Assembly (NCBI RefSeq): GCF_019925205.1
Contig: NC_083563.1
Coordinates: forward strand, 9,300,001 to 9,364,000
DNA from: Metopolophium dirhodum
Lineage: Eukaryota; Arthropoda; Insecta; Hemiptera; Aphididae
Reading direction: 5' to 3'
Length of the DNA stretch: 64,000 bases
Part shown: positions 12,845 to 24,336 of the stretch, one piece after another
How the letters are laid out: every line of letters starts with the position of its first letter
How positions within the stretch are numbered: position 1 is the first letter of the stretch
Position numbers and translations under genes: made by a program
The notes under the pieces: generated by a model
Database searches by the model: none
Seen by the model: only the letters and a program-made list of their open reading frames with translations
What the model was told of the DNA's origin: nothing

Positions 12845-13045
12845 TATAGTTCGCATGCCAAATTTAACTATACATACTGGTCCGCAAGTTTATAGACATT
12901 CTAATACATTCTCCCGCCAGTGCCAATAGACACAGTGTTTGAGAAGTTATATTTTTTTGGTACCTAATTAATTTACAATATCAATTATTATAAGTTACCT
13001 ATGTAGGTACTTGTCCAAAACTCGACTACCTGCAAATCATTGGTT
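12845..13045. repeat. Dispersed repeat X, copy 2
   Basis: Partner of 6890-7110, same orientation. It lies just right of exon-like block Y copy 3, whereas copy 1 lies left of block Y copy 1. The two repeats may therefore be parts of one larger duplicated unit of which some parts have been lost. Confidence 0.6.
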
Positions 13046-13375
13046 TTTATGGTATAGCCTTACGAAGTTCACGATTTTCGGTGTTTTACGCACCCGTACA
13101 ACGCTTAAAGTTGGCCAACTGGTTTCATGTATTACTTATCTCTTAAATCTCTAGAAAAACAAGTATTAAATAAACATTATAATTTATAATATTACATTTG
13201 ACATATTAAAAATGAATACATTGATATCTTTAGAAGCATTTAATTTTTTTTTCTTATTATCAAAATAAATTACTGTACACATTAATTAAATAGGTATCAA
13301 ACTGAAACTCATAACTATGTTAATACCAATTTTAATTTGTTACAAACCTAATGATTCTAAGTAATTATTTGGGGT

Positions 13376-13722
13376 GGACCAGTTTTGAAAGTTTCTGACA
13401 AGTCAGGGCTGGGAAAAATACTTTGAAAAATCGTAGGGGTGAGATTTTTGACTTGCAAATTTCGGGAGTGGACTTGCAAATTCTTGCTAATTATAACGAG
13501 TGTTTTGACACTAGTTTCATAAGTTTTGGAGAACAAGTAAGGGCTACGTGAAGTTAGCCTTTCCTCGGTTCCACGCCTTATAATTCCTTTATTTTTGACT
13601 TGCAAATTCTGGGATTGAACTTGCAAATTCTTGCTAATTACTTGCAAAATATTGGCACTGTGCAAAACTTTTTTTGAAAAAGTGTAAGGGCCAACTTCAC
13701 GGACGTGAGCGTTAATCCACAA
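13376..13722. repeat. Tandem duplication, ~150 bp unit
   Basis: Two diverged direct copies share the block TTTTGACTTGCAAATT, then (G/A)ACTTGCAAATTCTTGCTAATTA, and about 100 bp later an AAGGGC(T/C)(A/C)C-type end. The spacing is about 150 bp. The - strand frame across both copies is open and yields a repeated ISKNLQV peptide, but this follows from the repeat and is not evidence for a gene. Confidence 0.55.
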
Positions 13723-16078
13723 TTATCTTTTATGAGCGTCAGTAACTCTGTATCTATTATACCTACTAATTATCTCCGTGAACAGTTTGGCATAGTATGA
13801 GATGGGCAAGGTTTGAAATGTAATACATATTATAAAATATAATAAATAACAAATAGTACGAATGAGTACATACTACCTACTACTAATAGTTAGTGTTATT
13901 GTTATATTAAGAATTATACCGCCGGTTGATTGCGTGCGACCCATATTTTTATAAATAGTATTATATTATTATTTAAGATTGTATGCACGATGTAGAGAAT
14001 ATAGATACTATCTATTGTATGTGTCATGTGTCTTATAATATTGTATAATAAATATAAAATATTCTTGTGTTATTACGTACTGGTCCAAGGTAGATGTCGT
14101 CAAATGTTACCGTAAACGCAACCGTGTTTTTATTATAATTCTCTGGCGCGAATCGCCAGCGTTTTTACTGTTGTAATTGTGCCGTACTCAAATCGTCGTG
14201 CCTTAAGGTAATGTTTTTTTTATATTATAGAGTATAGACAATAGCTATCGGCAATTGTACGCGAAGCCCCATAGACCTTATACTCATAGACGGAGCATTA
14301 CAAGTAGGCGAGGTTGGGTGGAGCGGTCACAGCCATCATCATATAGCAGTGTATCGTGGGTCTAGAATAAAAAGGTTCTAAATCGCATTTTTTTCAAAAG
14401 TCACTTTTTAACTAAAATGGTTTTAGAATGCAAAGGCGTATCTTTTAAGCTAACATTTATGATTATACGATCATTATTGACAATTTTTTTAGAAGTAAAA
14501 GGTTCTAAATCGCCAAAAATTAATTTATAAATACAATTTAATCAAATTGAAAACGCTCGGTTAATAGAACCAAATTATTATTAACAATACAATAGTATGA
14601 AAAGTTTCTAACTTCTAATTAAATTAATCACTACCAATAATAAACCTAATAACTATTACATTTATTCATATTCAACAGAATTTTACGATCGAGATACAGA
14701 CTTCGATGTTTCATAATATTATTACATTGTTTCGTGATAGAAGATTGGTAGCAATGAGAAAGCATTATTCTCAAAAGGATTCAGCTAACAATGATAAACA
14801 AGAATGAAAAAGTTCTAATTAAATATATTTATTTTTATTTTAGGCAGGGGCGTCATTTAGGAGGGGGGGCAGAGTGTGCAACGGCACCACTAACTTAAAA
14901 AATGTTATTTAAAATTATATAAAATGTGCTGTCATAATTAACTTATACATTAGTTTAAATGTTTTCATATATATAGGTAATATAAATAAAATATATATTT
15001 TTTTCAAGTTTTTGTATATTTTCGGCTTATCAGCTTTCTTATCAAATGTATACGGCGCGTGGAGTTGGTTTACGTGTGTTGGCACGGTACACTATACATA
15101 GATAACCCATCCATCGTTAATCGATGATAGCATTTTGCCTCCATGTATATATTATTCTTTAATATCTATGGTTGCCTCCACGCGACCTGGCGACCACGGG
15201 CTCGTCAACGACTGAACGAGTTGTGGAATCCTCGTATCATCATTTATAAATCATTATTGTTATTTTCAATTCAACAAAATTAAAATTGATTTAAAATTTA
15301 CGTCCGCTAAAACGTTAATTAACAAATAAAAATTATATAAATTTAGACACTATAGCAATAGATTTTTTAATTTTTTTTTTTTTTGGTAGGTAATAAATAA
15401 AGATAAATTTTGAAAAAATAATTTATCCGGTACCACACTAATATTATCAATATAAAAAAATCGAATATCCATTTCTTACATAACCTAGAAAAGAGATAAG
15501 GAATTCAAATATGTTTTCAAAATTAAAATCGGGCTTTTGGTACTGCAGTATACCATGGGTGAATTTAAGACTTTGATGTTGAAACTTTTTTGATCGCAAA
15601 ATATAGTGACATATGACTGCGAGGATGTACGTTACTGGTTCTGAAAAATCTTGGCCGTAGACCGTAGTTTATCTTTAATTACAACTCACGCACACTAATG
15701 ATCAGTCACTACACACAAAGTCACACATTACTCACAATGGATATAGAATATTGTCTAAATCCTACCCTATACAAATATGGTTCGCTTTCAACAGCTTTAA
15801 TAATATATTTTCTATTTTGATTTGAAAACAAGAACTATATTCTTAATTTAATTAGTTTTAACTTTTAAAAAAGACTTCCATTAAATTAACAAGAGATAAA
15901 ATTGAGAGCATAATGCGCACAATAACTTATGTACATATTTCAATGTTTGTAATGAATAATGATATAAAATGGATATGAGTCACTATATTATGACTTATAA
16001 GTTATAAGTTAAATATATATAAAAATCAACATGATATAGAGTAAGAGCCATACAAGAAAATACAAATACAACAGAATT

Positions 16079-16371
16079 TTTTTTTTTTGATTTTGATTTT
16101 AAGTTCGGCATCTATGGCCATTAGCTGTATTGGTTTTGTACGTTTTAATGTCGGTAGGGGGGGGGGGGGGGGAACACGTGTGTGTTGGGTTTGGCAGAGT
16201 TTTTGATTGGGCACCCGTAGGTATCTGCCATGCCCGGGTGGGGGATGGCGGCACTTGTTCTCCGGACACCATGACTTGCCCGAAAAAAAATGCCACCCGT
16301 GACCAAGGAATCGAGCCGGCGTCGGCTGCGTCGCAACCGACGCCTTAGACCGCTCGGCCACTCCGTCCCCC
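16079..16371 (-). mobile_element. tRNA-derived SINE (- strand) with target duplication
   Basis: On the - strand the element starts GGGGACGGAGTGGCCGAGCGG, a good pol III A box (TGGCCGAGCGG). About 40 nt later it has GGCTCGATTCC, a good B box. The head resembles tRNA-Ser or tRNA-Leu. It then runs through a tRNA-unrelated body to an A-rich tail, seen as the T-run at 16079-16090 on +. The 11-bp direct repeat ACAACAGAATT flanks it at 16068-16078 and 16372-16382, which is direct evidence of retroposition. The body contains a G-homopolymer (about 16156-16171). It is related to the copy at 37321. Confidence 0.9.
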
Positions 16372-16382
16372 ACAACAGAATT

Positions 16383-17311
16383 ATATCCATATCAAACTAT
16401 GAGGTTAGAAACTATAATTTTATACATTTACTTAACATACATAGATACTATAATAATTTAATATCTGTATTAATAATTAATATTACCTTTTCATGTACAC
16501 GTGATGCAGCAATGATAATAGTTAAAATAAATATGACTAGTTATTATAGCCAAAAACAATTCATAATTTTTTCTTAATTGCTAGAGTGAAATATTCTACA
16601 GCCCACGTTGATCCTTGTTTTTCAATATTTTATTCTAAAACTTTATAATATGTCTAAAAAAAATACAGGATAGAAAGAATTTTTTTACAAATTTTTTAAT
16701 ACAATTATTTGAAATAAAATACAAAATTAGAGATCGATGCGAGCTGTAGGAAGTCTTCTTCTTTCAGATAAAAAAATAGTCATCAAAATCCGACAATTCT
16801 ACAAAGCTTGAGAGTTATTCCCGTAAAGTCATTTTTTTCGATATAATAAACCTTATCAACCCCCTCTAAATAGATATCAGGTAGTAGATTAGTGGAAAAG
16901 TCTTATAATTGAGGTGGCAACTAAAATATAAAATTTAATTTTCAAATTTTGTAGAATTGTGGAAAATTTGAAAAACTGGCACCGGGACTATTATAAGTAA
17001 TTGTCAAATCGATGTAATTATATTTATAGATATGATGGACATATACACAAGACACCTATCTCTTGGACCTAATGAGTGTAAACAAATTCCAGTCAAGATA
17101 ATAGTAATATTCTGACGATTTTGTAGAGTGTGACAGACTAATTGTTATTGACCTAACTATAAATAAATAATATTTTCTTATGAAATGATTATATTAATTT
17201 ATTTTTCAATTATTTCAATTGTTTGGAATATTAAAAGTAATAACTTATATTTGTTTTTGGGTATAAGATAGTTCACTTCCATATTTAGTATCGAAAAAAC
17301 ATTTTTTCAAA
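16383..17311. other. Upstream region of the first Gr gene, no gene seen
   Basis: AT-rich sequence before the first gustatory-receptor ATG. I see no upstream coding exon and no clear promoter. The block just before the ATG (17140-17290) resembles the block before the second Gr gene (24150-24320): both have TTATTTTTCAATTATTTCAAT and a ...TATTTAGTATC... segment close to the ATG. The shared block shows that the duplication unit includes upstream sequence. Confidence 0.5.
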
Positions 17312-20300
17312 ATGACGGATGCTTATAAAATAACTCTGAGAAATATTTTATATTTGTGCAAGTTTATTGGCATCATTAACATGTCATACATATTAGAATC
17401 TGATGGATTATTAATTCATAGTACAAAAACAATATATAAATGTCTTGAATTCACACGAATAATTATGTTTATCATATTCACTTACTTTATACACATAAAT
17501 ATCATTTTTATTGAAAAAATATATTTGTTCAAATTTTGGTCCGTCATTATTGCATCAAGAATATCAGAAACATGGGTGATACAGTAAGATATATACCAGT
17601 CATACCTATCAATAAACTGCAAAATTAAAAATAATTTATTTTTAAATTTGTATATCTGATTTTTACTCAATTAGCTAAAATTTGTAATTTTTTTAAATGT
17701 CAACAATTTTTGAAGTCAGAATTATACGTTTAAAAAGTAATAACTTTCAAAAATATATATATATATTTTAACAAATACCCATTATTAATTAGAAATACTT
17801 TAAAAAAGTTTATACTTTGAGATTCTGAGCGGAGTGAAACAATGTATTAGATTCTGAGCGAAGCGATGAATGTATTGATTTTACAATGATGTGTGTTTTT
17901 TTTTTATTTTTTTTTTTTATTTTTGTGTCATCACCTTTTAGGACAGTAAAAGTGCTTGGATTTTCTTCAACAGTAACTTTTCTGATAGGAAAGTGAATCT
18001 AGTTGGTACTATGGGGGGTCAAAAGTAAAATTTTCCCAGTAGTTTTCAAAAGCGACGTGAAAAACAAAAGAAAAATTAAGGAAAAACAGGAATTTTTACG
18101 CAAAATCTGTTTTCGAGAAAATCGATTTTGGTTTTTTGTGTAACTCTAAAACAAATGACCGTAGAGACATGAAATTTTGACTGAATGTTTATAATTGCAT
18201 TTCATATACACCATAACATTTTCCAAATATTTTGACTCTTTTTGAGCTGTTTACGGACATTGTCAGTTTTCAATTTTTTTAGTTTTTTTTTCTATAAATA
18301 TCAATATAATTTTATTTGTTGGGTAAAAAAGAATGAAAAATTAATATAAGGCTCCTGATATATCGTTCTAATAGCAGTTGAAAAATATTAAAAATACATA
18401 GGCACAATTTACATAAGTATTTAAAGTTCAAATTTTGACAACATTTATCAAAGTTATAATTTATTAATTATTTTGTAGTTAAAAATGTATAAAAAGTTTA
18501 ACTTTTATGGCTAAGGATTGAAAATTTAAAACAAGGCTCCACGTAAATAGGTTATATATAAATTACTTTATTCACAATAATATCATCAAATATACTTATT
18601 TCATAGGCTCCTATCATAGGCTGACTGACCGTTTTCGCTCAGAATCGTTTTTCTTATATAATGATATTATATCATTGAATTCAAATTTAACACCATCCAT
18701 TACAGTGACCCACTTGTAACCTACTGTACAGCAGAGCGACATCCACTTAACCACCTTTTTGATTATACGATGATGGGTGTTTTTTTTCTGTCTGTCAGCA
18801 TTATTTTGGATAATAAAAATGCTCCGATTTTTGAGATAAGCATATTTTATGATAGGAAAGTGAATCTAGTTGGTACTTTTGGAAGGTCAAAATTGAAAGT
18901 TCCGTGTAGTTTTAGAAAGCATCAAGAAAACAACAAAATTTTTTATGCAAAACCAATTACTATAATATTTTAAGTGATTTATATATATAAGCTTGTATAT
19001 TTGTAGGATACCATTTATGTGTTAAATACTTAAGAGTAAAGTTTATTGTAGTAACGTTCTCGTTTTGTTTTTTGTAGATTGATGAATGGCGTTATTGAGT
19101 ACGACCAAAAAGTAACATCATTTCCAAGATTTTTATTTATTCGCCAGCATTCACATAAAACAAATTATTGGAACATAATTTTCATTTCTACGTTAATTTA
19201 TTATATTGCGATAACATTAATATTTGTGTACTTATGGCCACCTGAAACTATTAACATCACAACGATCTCTGTGTATTTTTTTCGATTAGAATTCTTTGTG
19301 GACTTCGCAGTAATTTTTTCCTCGTATTTTTTCCTACAAGAATTGGAGTTTAGATTCCAAACATTGAATGATTCTTGGGAATATCTTTTACCCGGATTTT
19401 CAGCCATCCCTGAGGAATTGACACATTCCATAACAGAAATGACGCTGGATAAAATACGGTTGTTACACGCTGAACTATCGGACTTGTTAAGAATATTCAG
19501 TGTGGGTTTCGGAAAAATACTTTTAGGTTTCTTTGTATTTAGCTATATTAATATACTAATTTCTTTTTTTTTTCTATTCATTTTAATTATACGTTAAGAC
19601 GAGAATTCGTTTTTATAAATTTTCTAAGAAATTTAGTACCATATGTTTTCAACCTACAAAATGTAATATTTATTTTATTCATTACCATTGCTGCATCACG
19701 TGTACATGAAAAGGTAACATTAATACAAATATTTAATTATTAGCATCTATACCCTTATATATATTGAAGTTAATTTATTAATTATAATTTATAACGTCAT
19801 AGTTTAGTATAGATATAATTCTGTTTTGATTTTATTTACTTCAATGGCTTACATTCATTTTCCACAAGGTACTGACTGCCTGAATCAAATTTTTGGATAG
19901 CGTCATACTTTAGGTATTCTTTATCACTTTCATCCCGAACTAAAGTTTTACTTTGTTATATTGATCACACCTGTACTGATGTACAAATAACACAAATCAT
20001 TATATTATTGTCAGTATATTCTGATATGACAAAATTTTAAAGCAATGTCATAATATTTTTGTGAAAGTTGACATGTCATTTAATATAAAGCTTGCAAGTC
20101 ATAATTTATGATTCTTAACCATTATACCTACGCCCATACGAACACATTGCCATGCATAATAAAGAATATAATTTATGTTGTTTCAATGAAATGTCTAGGA
20201 AAAATACAAGCCATAAAAGGTATGTTAATTGCATATTAATTGTTTGATTTTGGAGCAACTGTGTGTTAGGTGTGTTTTATCCATTATAAATGTTTAATAT

Positions 20301-21185
20301 TTTTAAAATAGGTAATTACTTCAGAAATCCCTAGGAATATATAAGGCACTACTCACAAGTACAGGAGTCCTTCTTAACTCAAACAGATTTTTAAAAGAAC
20401 GATAAAATTAAAGTGATCTGTTTCCTTTATGATGTCTATCTTAGAGTTTATTAATTTTCCGTAGACATTTTTGGTACCTATAATGTTATTATGCTATCAT
20501 AATATTATTAATATACAAAAAGGGTAAACTCAGTAAAACTATATAACATTTTGAAAAAAACAAACTTTTTAACACAGAACGGATAAATTCAACATGAAAT
20601 AATGACATTGTACCTTTTTACTAATATACTTATAGAAACGGAAGATGATTTCACATTTACGATTATTAAGGATTTCAAATTTATCGGCAAACCTAAAAAT
20701 TCAAGTAAATAATAATATACTATAAAGTGTTAATGATAAGTGAAATAAAGACGATAATATGTTTGTTATTATTTAATAATAGGTACACGTCACAAAACCA
20801 TTGTTGTTATTTAAATATAATAATTCCTTTTTTTTATGTTAGGTTAAATTGTTTTTGAACCAAATATCAGTTTTTGAATCAAGCGAAATAACAGCTTTTG
20901 GAATCTTCAGTATAAATCTAAATCTGGTTACATCAGTAAGTATACGTATACATATTATAATTCACTGATATTGTAATTATTAAAAAATTTTTTTTTAATT
21001 TATTCGATCACAATTTACATATACAATGATATAAGAAATGTAACACATTTTTTTTGCAGATACTAATATTACTTGTAAATGGTTTAGTAACATTAATACA
21101 AATAAGAGAACATTCAATGATAATACAGACAAATCAACAAATACAAAAGTTTATAAAAAGTTTTAACAACGTAACATTCACTTAG
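17312..21185 (+). CDS. Gustatory receptor (Gr family), copy 1, with apparent frameshift in exon 2
   Basis: A seven-transmembrane chemoreceptor of the insect gustatory-receptor type, expected in the dendrite membrane of taste neurons; the ligand cannot be predicted. Coding exons: 17312-17583, 19078-19713, 20636-20704, 20843-20935, 21060-21185, with GT-AG junctions matching copy 2 one for one. The C-terminal exons encode AFGIFSINLNLVTS and LVNGLVTLIQIREHS, which match the Gr C-terminal region. In exon 2 the frame is open to a stop at 19595-19597. The homology to copy 2 continues in the -1 frame right after a T10 run (19564-19573), through a segment with NLQN and IAASRVHEK, to a normal donor. 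So either the gene lost one base (net -4 nt against copy 2) or the T-run was misread. All other exons are intact. Intron 1 (1494 bp) was enlarged by repeats; in copy 2 it is 197 bp. Confidence 0.85.
17821..18655. mobile_element. Interspersed repeat with GATTCTGAGC ... GCTCAGAATC ends
   Basis: This lies in intron 1 of Gr copy 1. It starts with GATTCTGAGCGGAGTG, and a second start, GATTCTGAGCGAAGCG, follows 29 nt later. It ends CGCTCAGAATCGTTTTTC, the inverted form of the start. Inside is GATAGGAAAGTGAATCTAGT, which recurs at 18855-18874 in a second partial copy. Related pieces lie near 9336, 23490-23860, 24655, 33480-33810, 34690, 35555 and, inverted, at 55030-55305. No coding sequence, so likely a non-autonomous DNA transposon family. 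Confidence 0.6.
18656..18980. repeat. Second partial copy of the GATTCTGAGC-type repeat
   Basis: It begins with the post-element block ATGATATTATATCATTGAATTCAA. CACTTGTAACCTACTGTACAGCAGA follows, also found near 23920-23945. A second copy of the internal GATAGGAAAGTGAATCTAGT block (18855-18874) comes next. It fills most of the remaining intron 1 of Gr copy 1. The open frame at 18770-18973 lies wholly inside the repeat. Confidence 0.55.
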
Positions 21186-22540
21186 AAAATGTAACATATT
21201 ACCTATTTAATATACTGTACCTACAATGGCATAGAAGACTTAAACCATTTTAATCAGCATGCAAATAATAATTATTTTTTATAACTCGTAAATTGAATTT
21301 GTAGTAAAGATGTATTTTTTATTCAAAAAAATCAGTTGTTTTATTATTAATATATTAAATAAGATACGCGTGGATACTGGGCTTGGCCGCTGCTAATATT
21401 AGTTTTTTTTTATCATATTCTTTTTTTTTTTTTATATCTATGAACAATCTGATTATGTATCATAATTAATAACATATAATTTAAAATTAAAATTAATTGC
21501 ATATGTTATATTTCTTTTTTTTCTATACTCAACGCAACTTATCTTATGTTAGATTGTATTTGAGATTCAATTCCCGGCGAGTTATTTTACGGTTTTTGTT
21601 AGTGATTATTACCATTGTGTATGTACATTTAAACTTACAAGTTATTACACATATCATTTTATAGCTGTTTTAATGTTGTAAGAACTAACCTAACCTAACC
21701 TAATCCACGATAAGTATATTAAGCTTAAAAGACTACAAATATTTTACTTGGATTTTACAAAGCTAAATGTGTATAATACGCTATAAAATGTAAAATATAT
21801 AATAAACAGTAAATCCTAATCAAACCGTTTTCGAGTGACTGTGATGGAGTGCGAAAAGCACGTTGTGCAGTGCGACGACGTTCCGGGGAAACAAGTCTTG
21901 TTTGCGTATAATTTGCAAGAAACTTAATTTCCAGTCTATTTTCCAGAGATTACAACAAACTTAGGGTGGTGGCACGTCAAGATAAGACATATATCAGTCA
22001 ATCATATAAATATTATTCACAGGTTACTTGTACTATTGAAGTATTCTATAGCAGTTTTTTATAATTAATTTAAGTTGCCTATAAAATATAAATCATACGG
22101 CAATGTGTGCGTAGATATACCTATACGTTTGTACAATCATAATTAAGATATCGCTATTTCCGTAGTAAATTAAGACGTACCTAATATATTAAAAACACAC
22201 TTTTACTCTACAATTAGGTTATAAACTAAATTAAAAATTCCAAATATCAATAATTGAATAAAAACATAAATGGGGCATACAAAAGAATTAACTATAATTT
22301 CAAGTTAATGAAAAGTAATTTTTCCCAACAAAATTCTTTTTAACTATTTATCTGTCTTTTTTAAAAAAAATTTTAATGCTAACATGTATTTTTAAGACAT
22401 TATTCCAAAACAAATATTTTTTGGAATTTTTGAATAGGTACTTGAATACATAAACATGTACCTATACGTTTTTATGAAGGAAGGTGTTCCATGTGGCTAA
22501 ACTTAAGTAATCAAGAACATTAAAATAAATTGCTTAAATT
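21186..22540. other. Intergenic DNA between the Gr copies, with short TTAGG-type run
   Basis: No gene seen. A short CTAACCTAACCTAACCTAAT run at about 21685-21703 is three to four units of the insect telomere repeat (CCTAA/TTAGG). It is too short to claim an old telomere end. The rest is AT-rich with homopolymers. Confidence 0.45.
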
Positions 22541-23215
22541 TATTTATTTATTTCATTTTACAGGCCGGGGCCCAAAACAATATGAAGTGTATAAAGATAT
22601 TTATAATGGCTTAATAATAAGTAATAATATAATAACTAAATGCAATACAATTTATATAATGATAGTAAATAGAATAGTTAAAGCAAATACAAATAAAATG
22701 CAATAAGGTTACTTGGCTCAAATATAAAAGGGAAAAAGATGGGTGGTTATTGGCAATGCGCATAAGGCGAATTATTGGAGAGTTGAGATAATAGTTTGAG
22801 GATGAGAATGGAATATGGAATGAGACAAAAAAACGTGTACGACGGGAGGGGATACTGAAAGAAAGAAATACGAGAGAGTAGTTCTGGGCAGTCAAATCTA
22901 GAGGAAAGGAGATTAGATAGGAAGGATAAATTTGCTGAGTAACGGCTGGACTTTTTAAAGAGAAGAGACGTTGGATAGGGGTGTAATCGTGAAGTGGAGA
23001 GGATCTATTTAATCTATAAGCAGCGTGACGGAGAAATCTTCTTTGGACCCTTTCGAACATGATACGAGCAGAAGCAGTAGACGGGTCCCTGAGTATGGAG
23101 CCATACTCAAGGATTGGACGTAGTGAGGAACAAAAAAGAGTGTTTAATGGAGTGAGTAATTGAAAATCGGCAGAGATACGAATTATGAAATCTAGAAGCT
23201 TATAATAGCCTTACA
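22541..23215 (-). mobile_element. 3' fragment of a non-LTR retrotransposon (LINE), reverse transcriptase C-terminus
   Basis: On the - strand, the frame from about 23210 reads a KLLDFIIRISADFQLLTP-like segment, then SSLRPILEYGSILRDPST, then ERVQRRFLRHAAYRL. These are typical of the C-terminal part of a LINE reverse transcriptase (the RPILEYGS and VQRRF blocks). The frame runs on to a stop near 22611. The 3' end has a TAAAT-repeat tail (22540-22556 on +). The 5' part, with the catalytic YxDD region, is absent, so this is a dead 5'-truncated copy. Confidence 0.75.
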
Positions 23216-24336
23216 GCAGATAGTCTAGATATGCATATTGGGGCATAGGTTATGTGTAAGAGTAAATCCGTAAATACGTAAATAATACGTAATAAGAGAT
23301 ATGGGCAATTAAGAATATAATTTATGTTTTCTCAATAAAGTGTCTCAGGAAAATACAATCTTAAAAGGTATAACTAATATTTTCGTGTATATAACTTTCA
23401 AAACGATCTAAAAGTCAGGTGCATACTTTCTCTAGCTTTTTTACATTTTAAATTCTGTATTATAATAATTTAATACATTTTTAAATTCTGAGCTGAGCGA
23501 GGAAGCTAGTGGTTTTACAATGGTGTTTATTTTTATTTTTTTTTATCCTGTATACAAATTTTTTACTAGAAGGAGTGATTGACAACATATAGTATCTTAT
23601 CTTTTAGCAAATTGGATTAAGATGGCACTTTAGGGAGGTAATTTTTGATTTTCTCAATAGTTATTTAATGCCACGGGAAAAACCACTGACAAATTATGAA
23701 AAACCGATAAAAATGGGATTTTAATTTCTAACGTTTTGTTTATCACCATAGAAACGAATAAAAAAAAATAATATTTTAATATTAATTCAACTTACAGGCT
23801 ATAATTTATAATAACAATATAAAAAAATATTCAGACTGACAGACTGAACAGAATCGTTTTTCTAATATGATATTATATCATTGAATTCAAGTTAAATACA
23901 ATCCATTATACATTGATCCACTTGTAACCTACTGTACAGCAGAACGACATCCACTGACCCACTTTTTTGAAATTGCATTTCAAAAAAGAGGGAAGAAAGA
24001 ATTATTTGCATAAAAATAATATATTTGAAATAATGAGGCCTTTGTTTATATATATTTCATTATTGGTATTATGAGGCCTTAACAAATATTTCCCGGTACC
24101 TAGGCCAAAAATGGCATATCCGCCCATGTGTGTTGTTGACTGTGACAATTATAATAATATTTATTTACCTACCTAAATAAATAATAATTCCCCGTGAAAT
24201 GGTTGTAATAATTTATTTTTCAATTATTTCAATCGTTTGAATTACAAAATCAATTGCATTACAATAACAAATATTTGTTTCTAGGTATAAAATATTTCGT
24301 TTCAATATTTAGTATCAAAAATAAAATTCCCTTTAA
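23216..24336. other. Intergenic repeats upstream of the second Gr gene
   Basis: This holds a partial copy of the GATTCTGAGC-type repeat (about 23490-23870, ending AGAATCGTTTTTC), and the associated CACTTGTAACCTACTGTACAGCAGA block at 23920-23945. The last ~180 bp resemble the sequence upstream of Gr copy 1. No separate gene seen. Confidence 0.5.

Larger units (their letters stand above)
6181..16067. other. Long AT-rich intergenic region
   Basis: No complete gene was found here. What it does hold is listed separately: three exon-like direct copies (7680, 10060, 12185), a second dispersed repeat pair (6890 and 12845), a duplicated block at 13376-13722, and homopolymer runs such as the C-run at about 8412-8427. 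A strong small hairpin, CTGGCG-CGAAT-CGCCAG, lies near 14143-14159, but nothing around it shows a function. Long open frames in this region lack splice or codon support. Confidence 0.5.

Noticed and set aside
13357..13722. 121-codon - strand frame with repeated ISKNLQV
   Set aside because: It spans a tandem DNA duplication. No start context, splice sites or homology support a gene.
16026..16390. Open frames on both strands at the SINE
   Set aside because: They read through the tRNA-like head and G-run of a SINE and are not genes.
21685..21703. Interstitial telomere
   Set aside because: Only three to four CCTAA units, too short to claim a chromosome-end relic.
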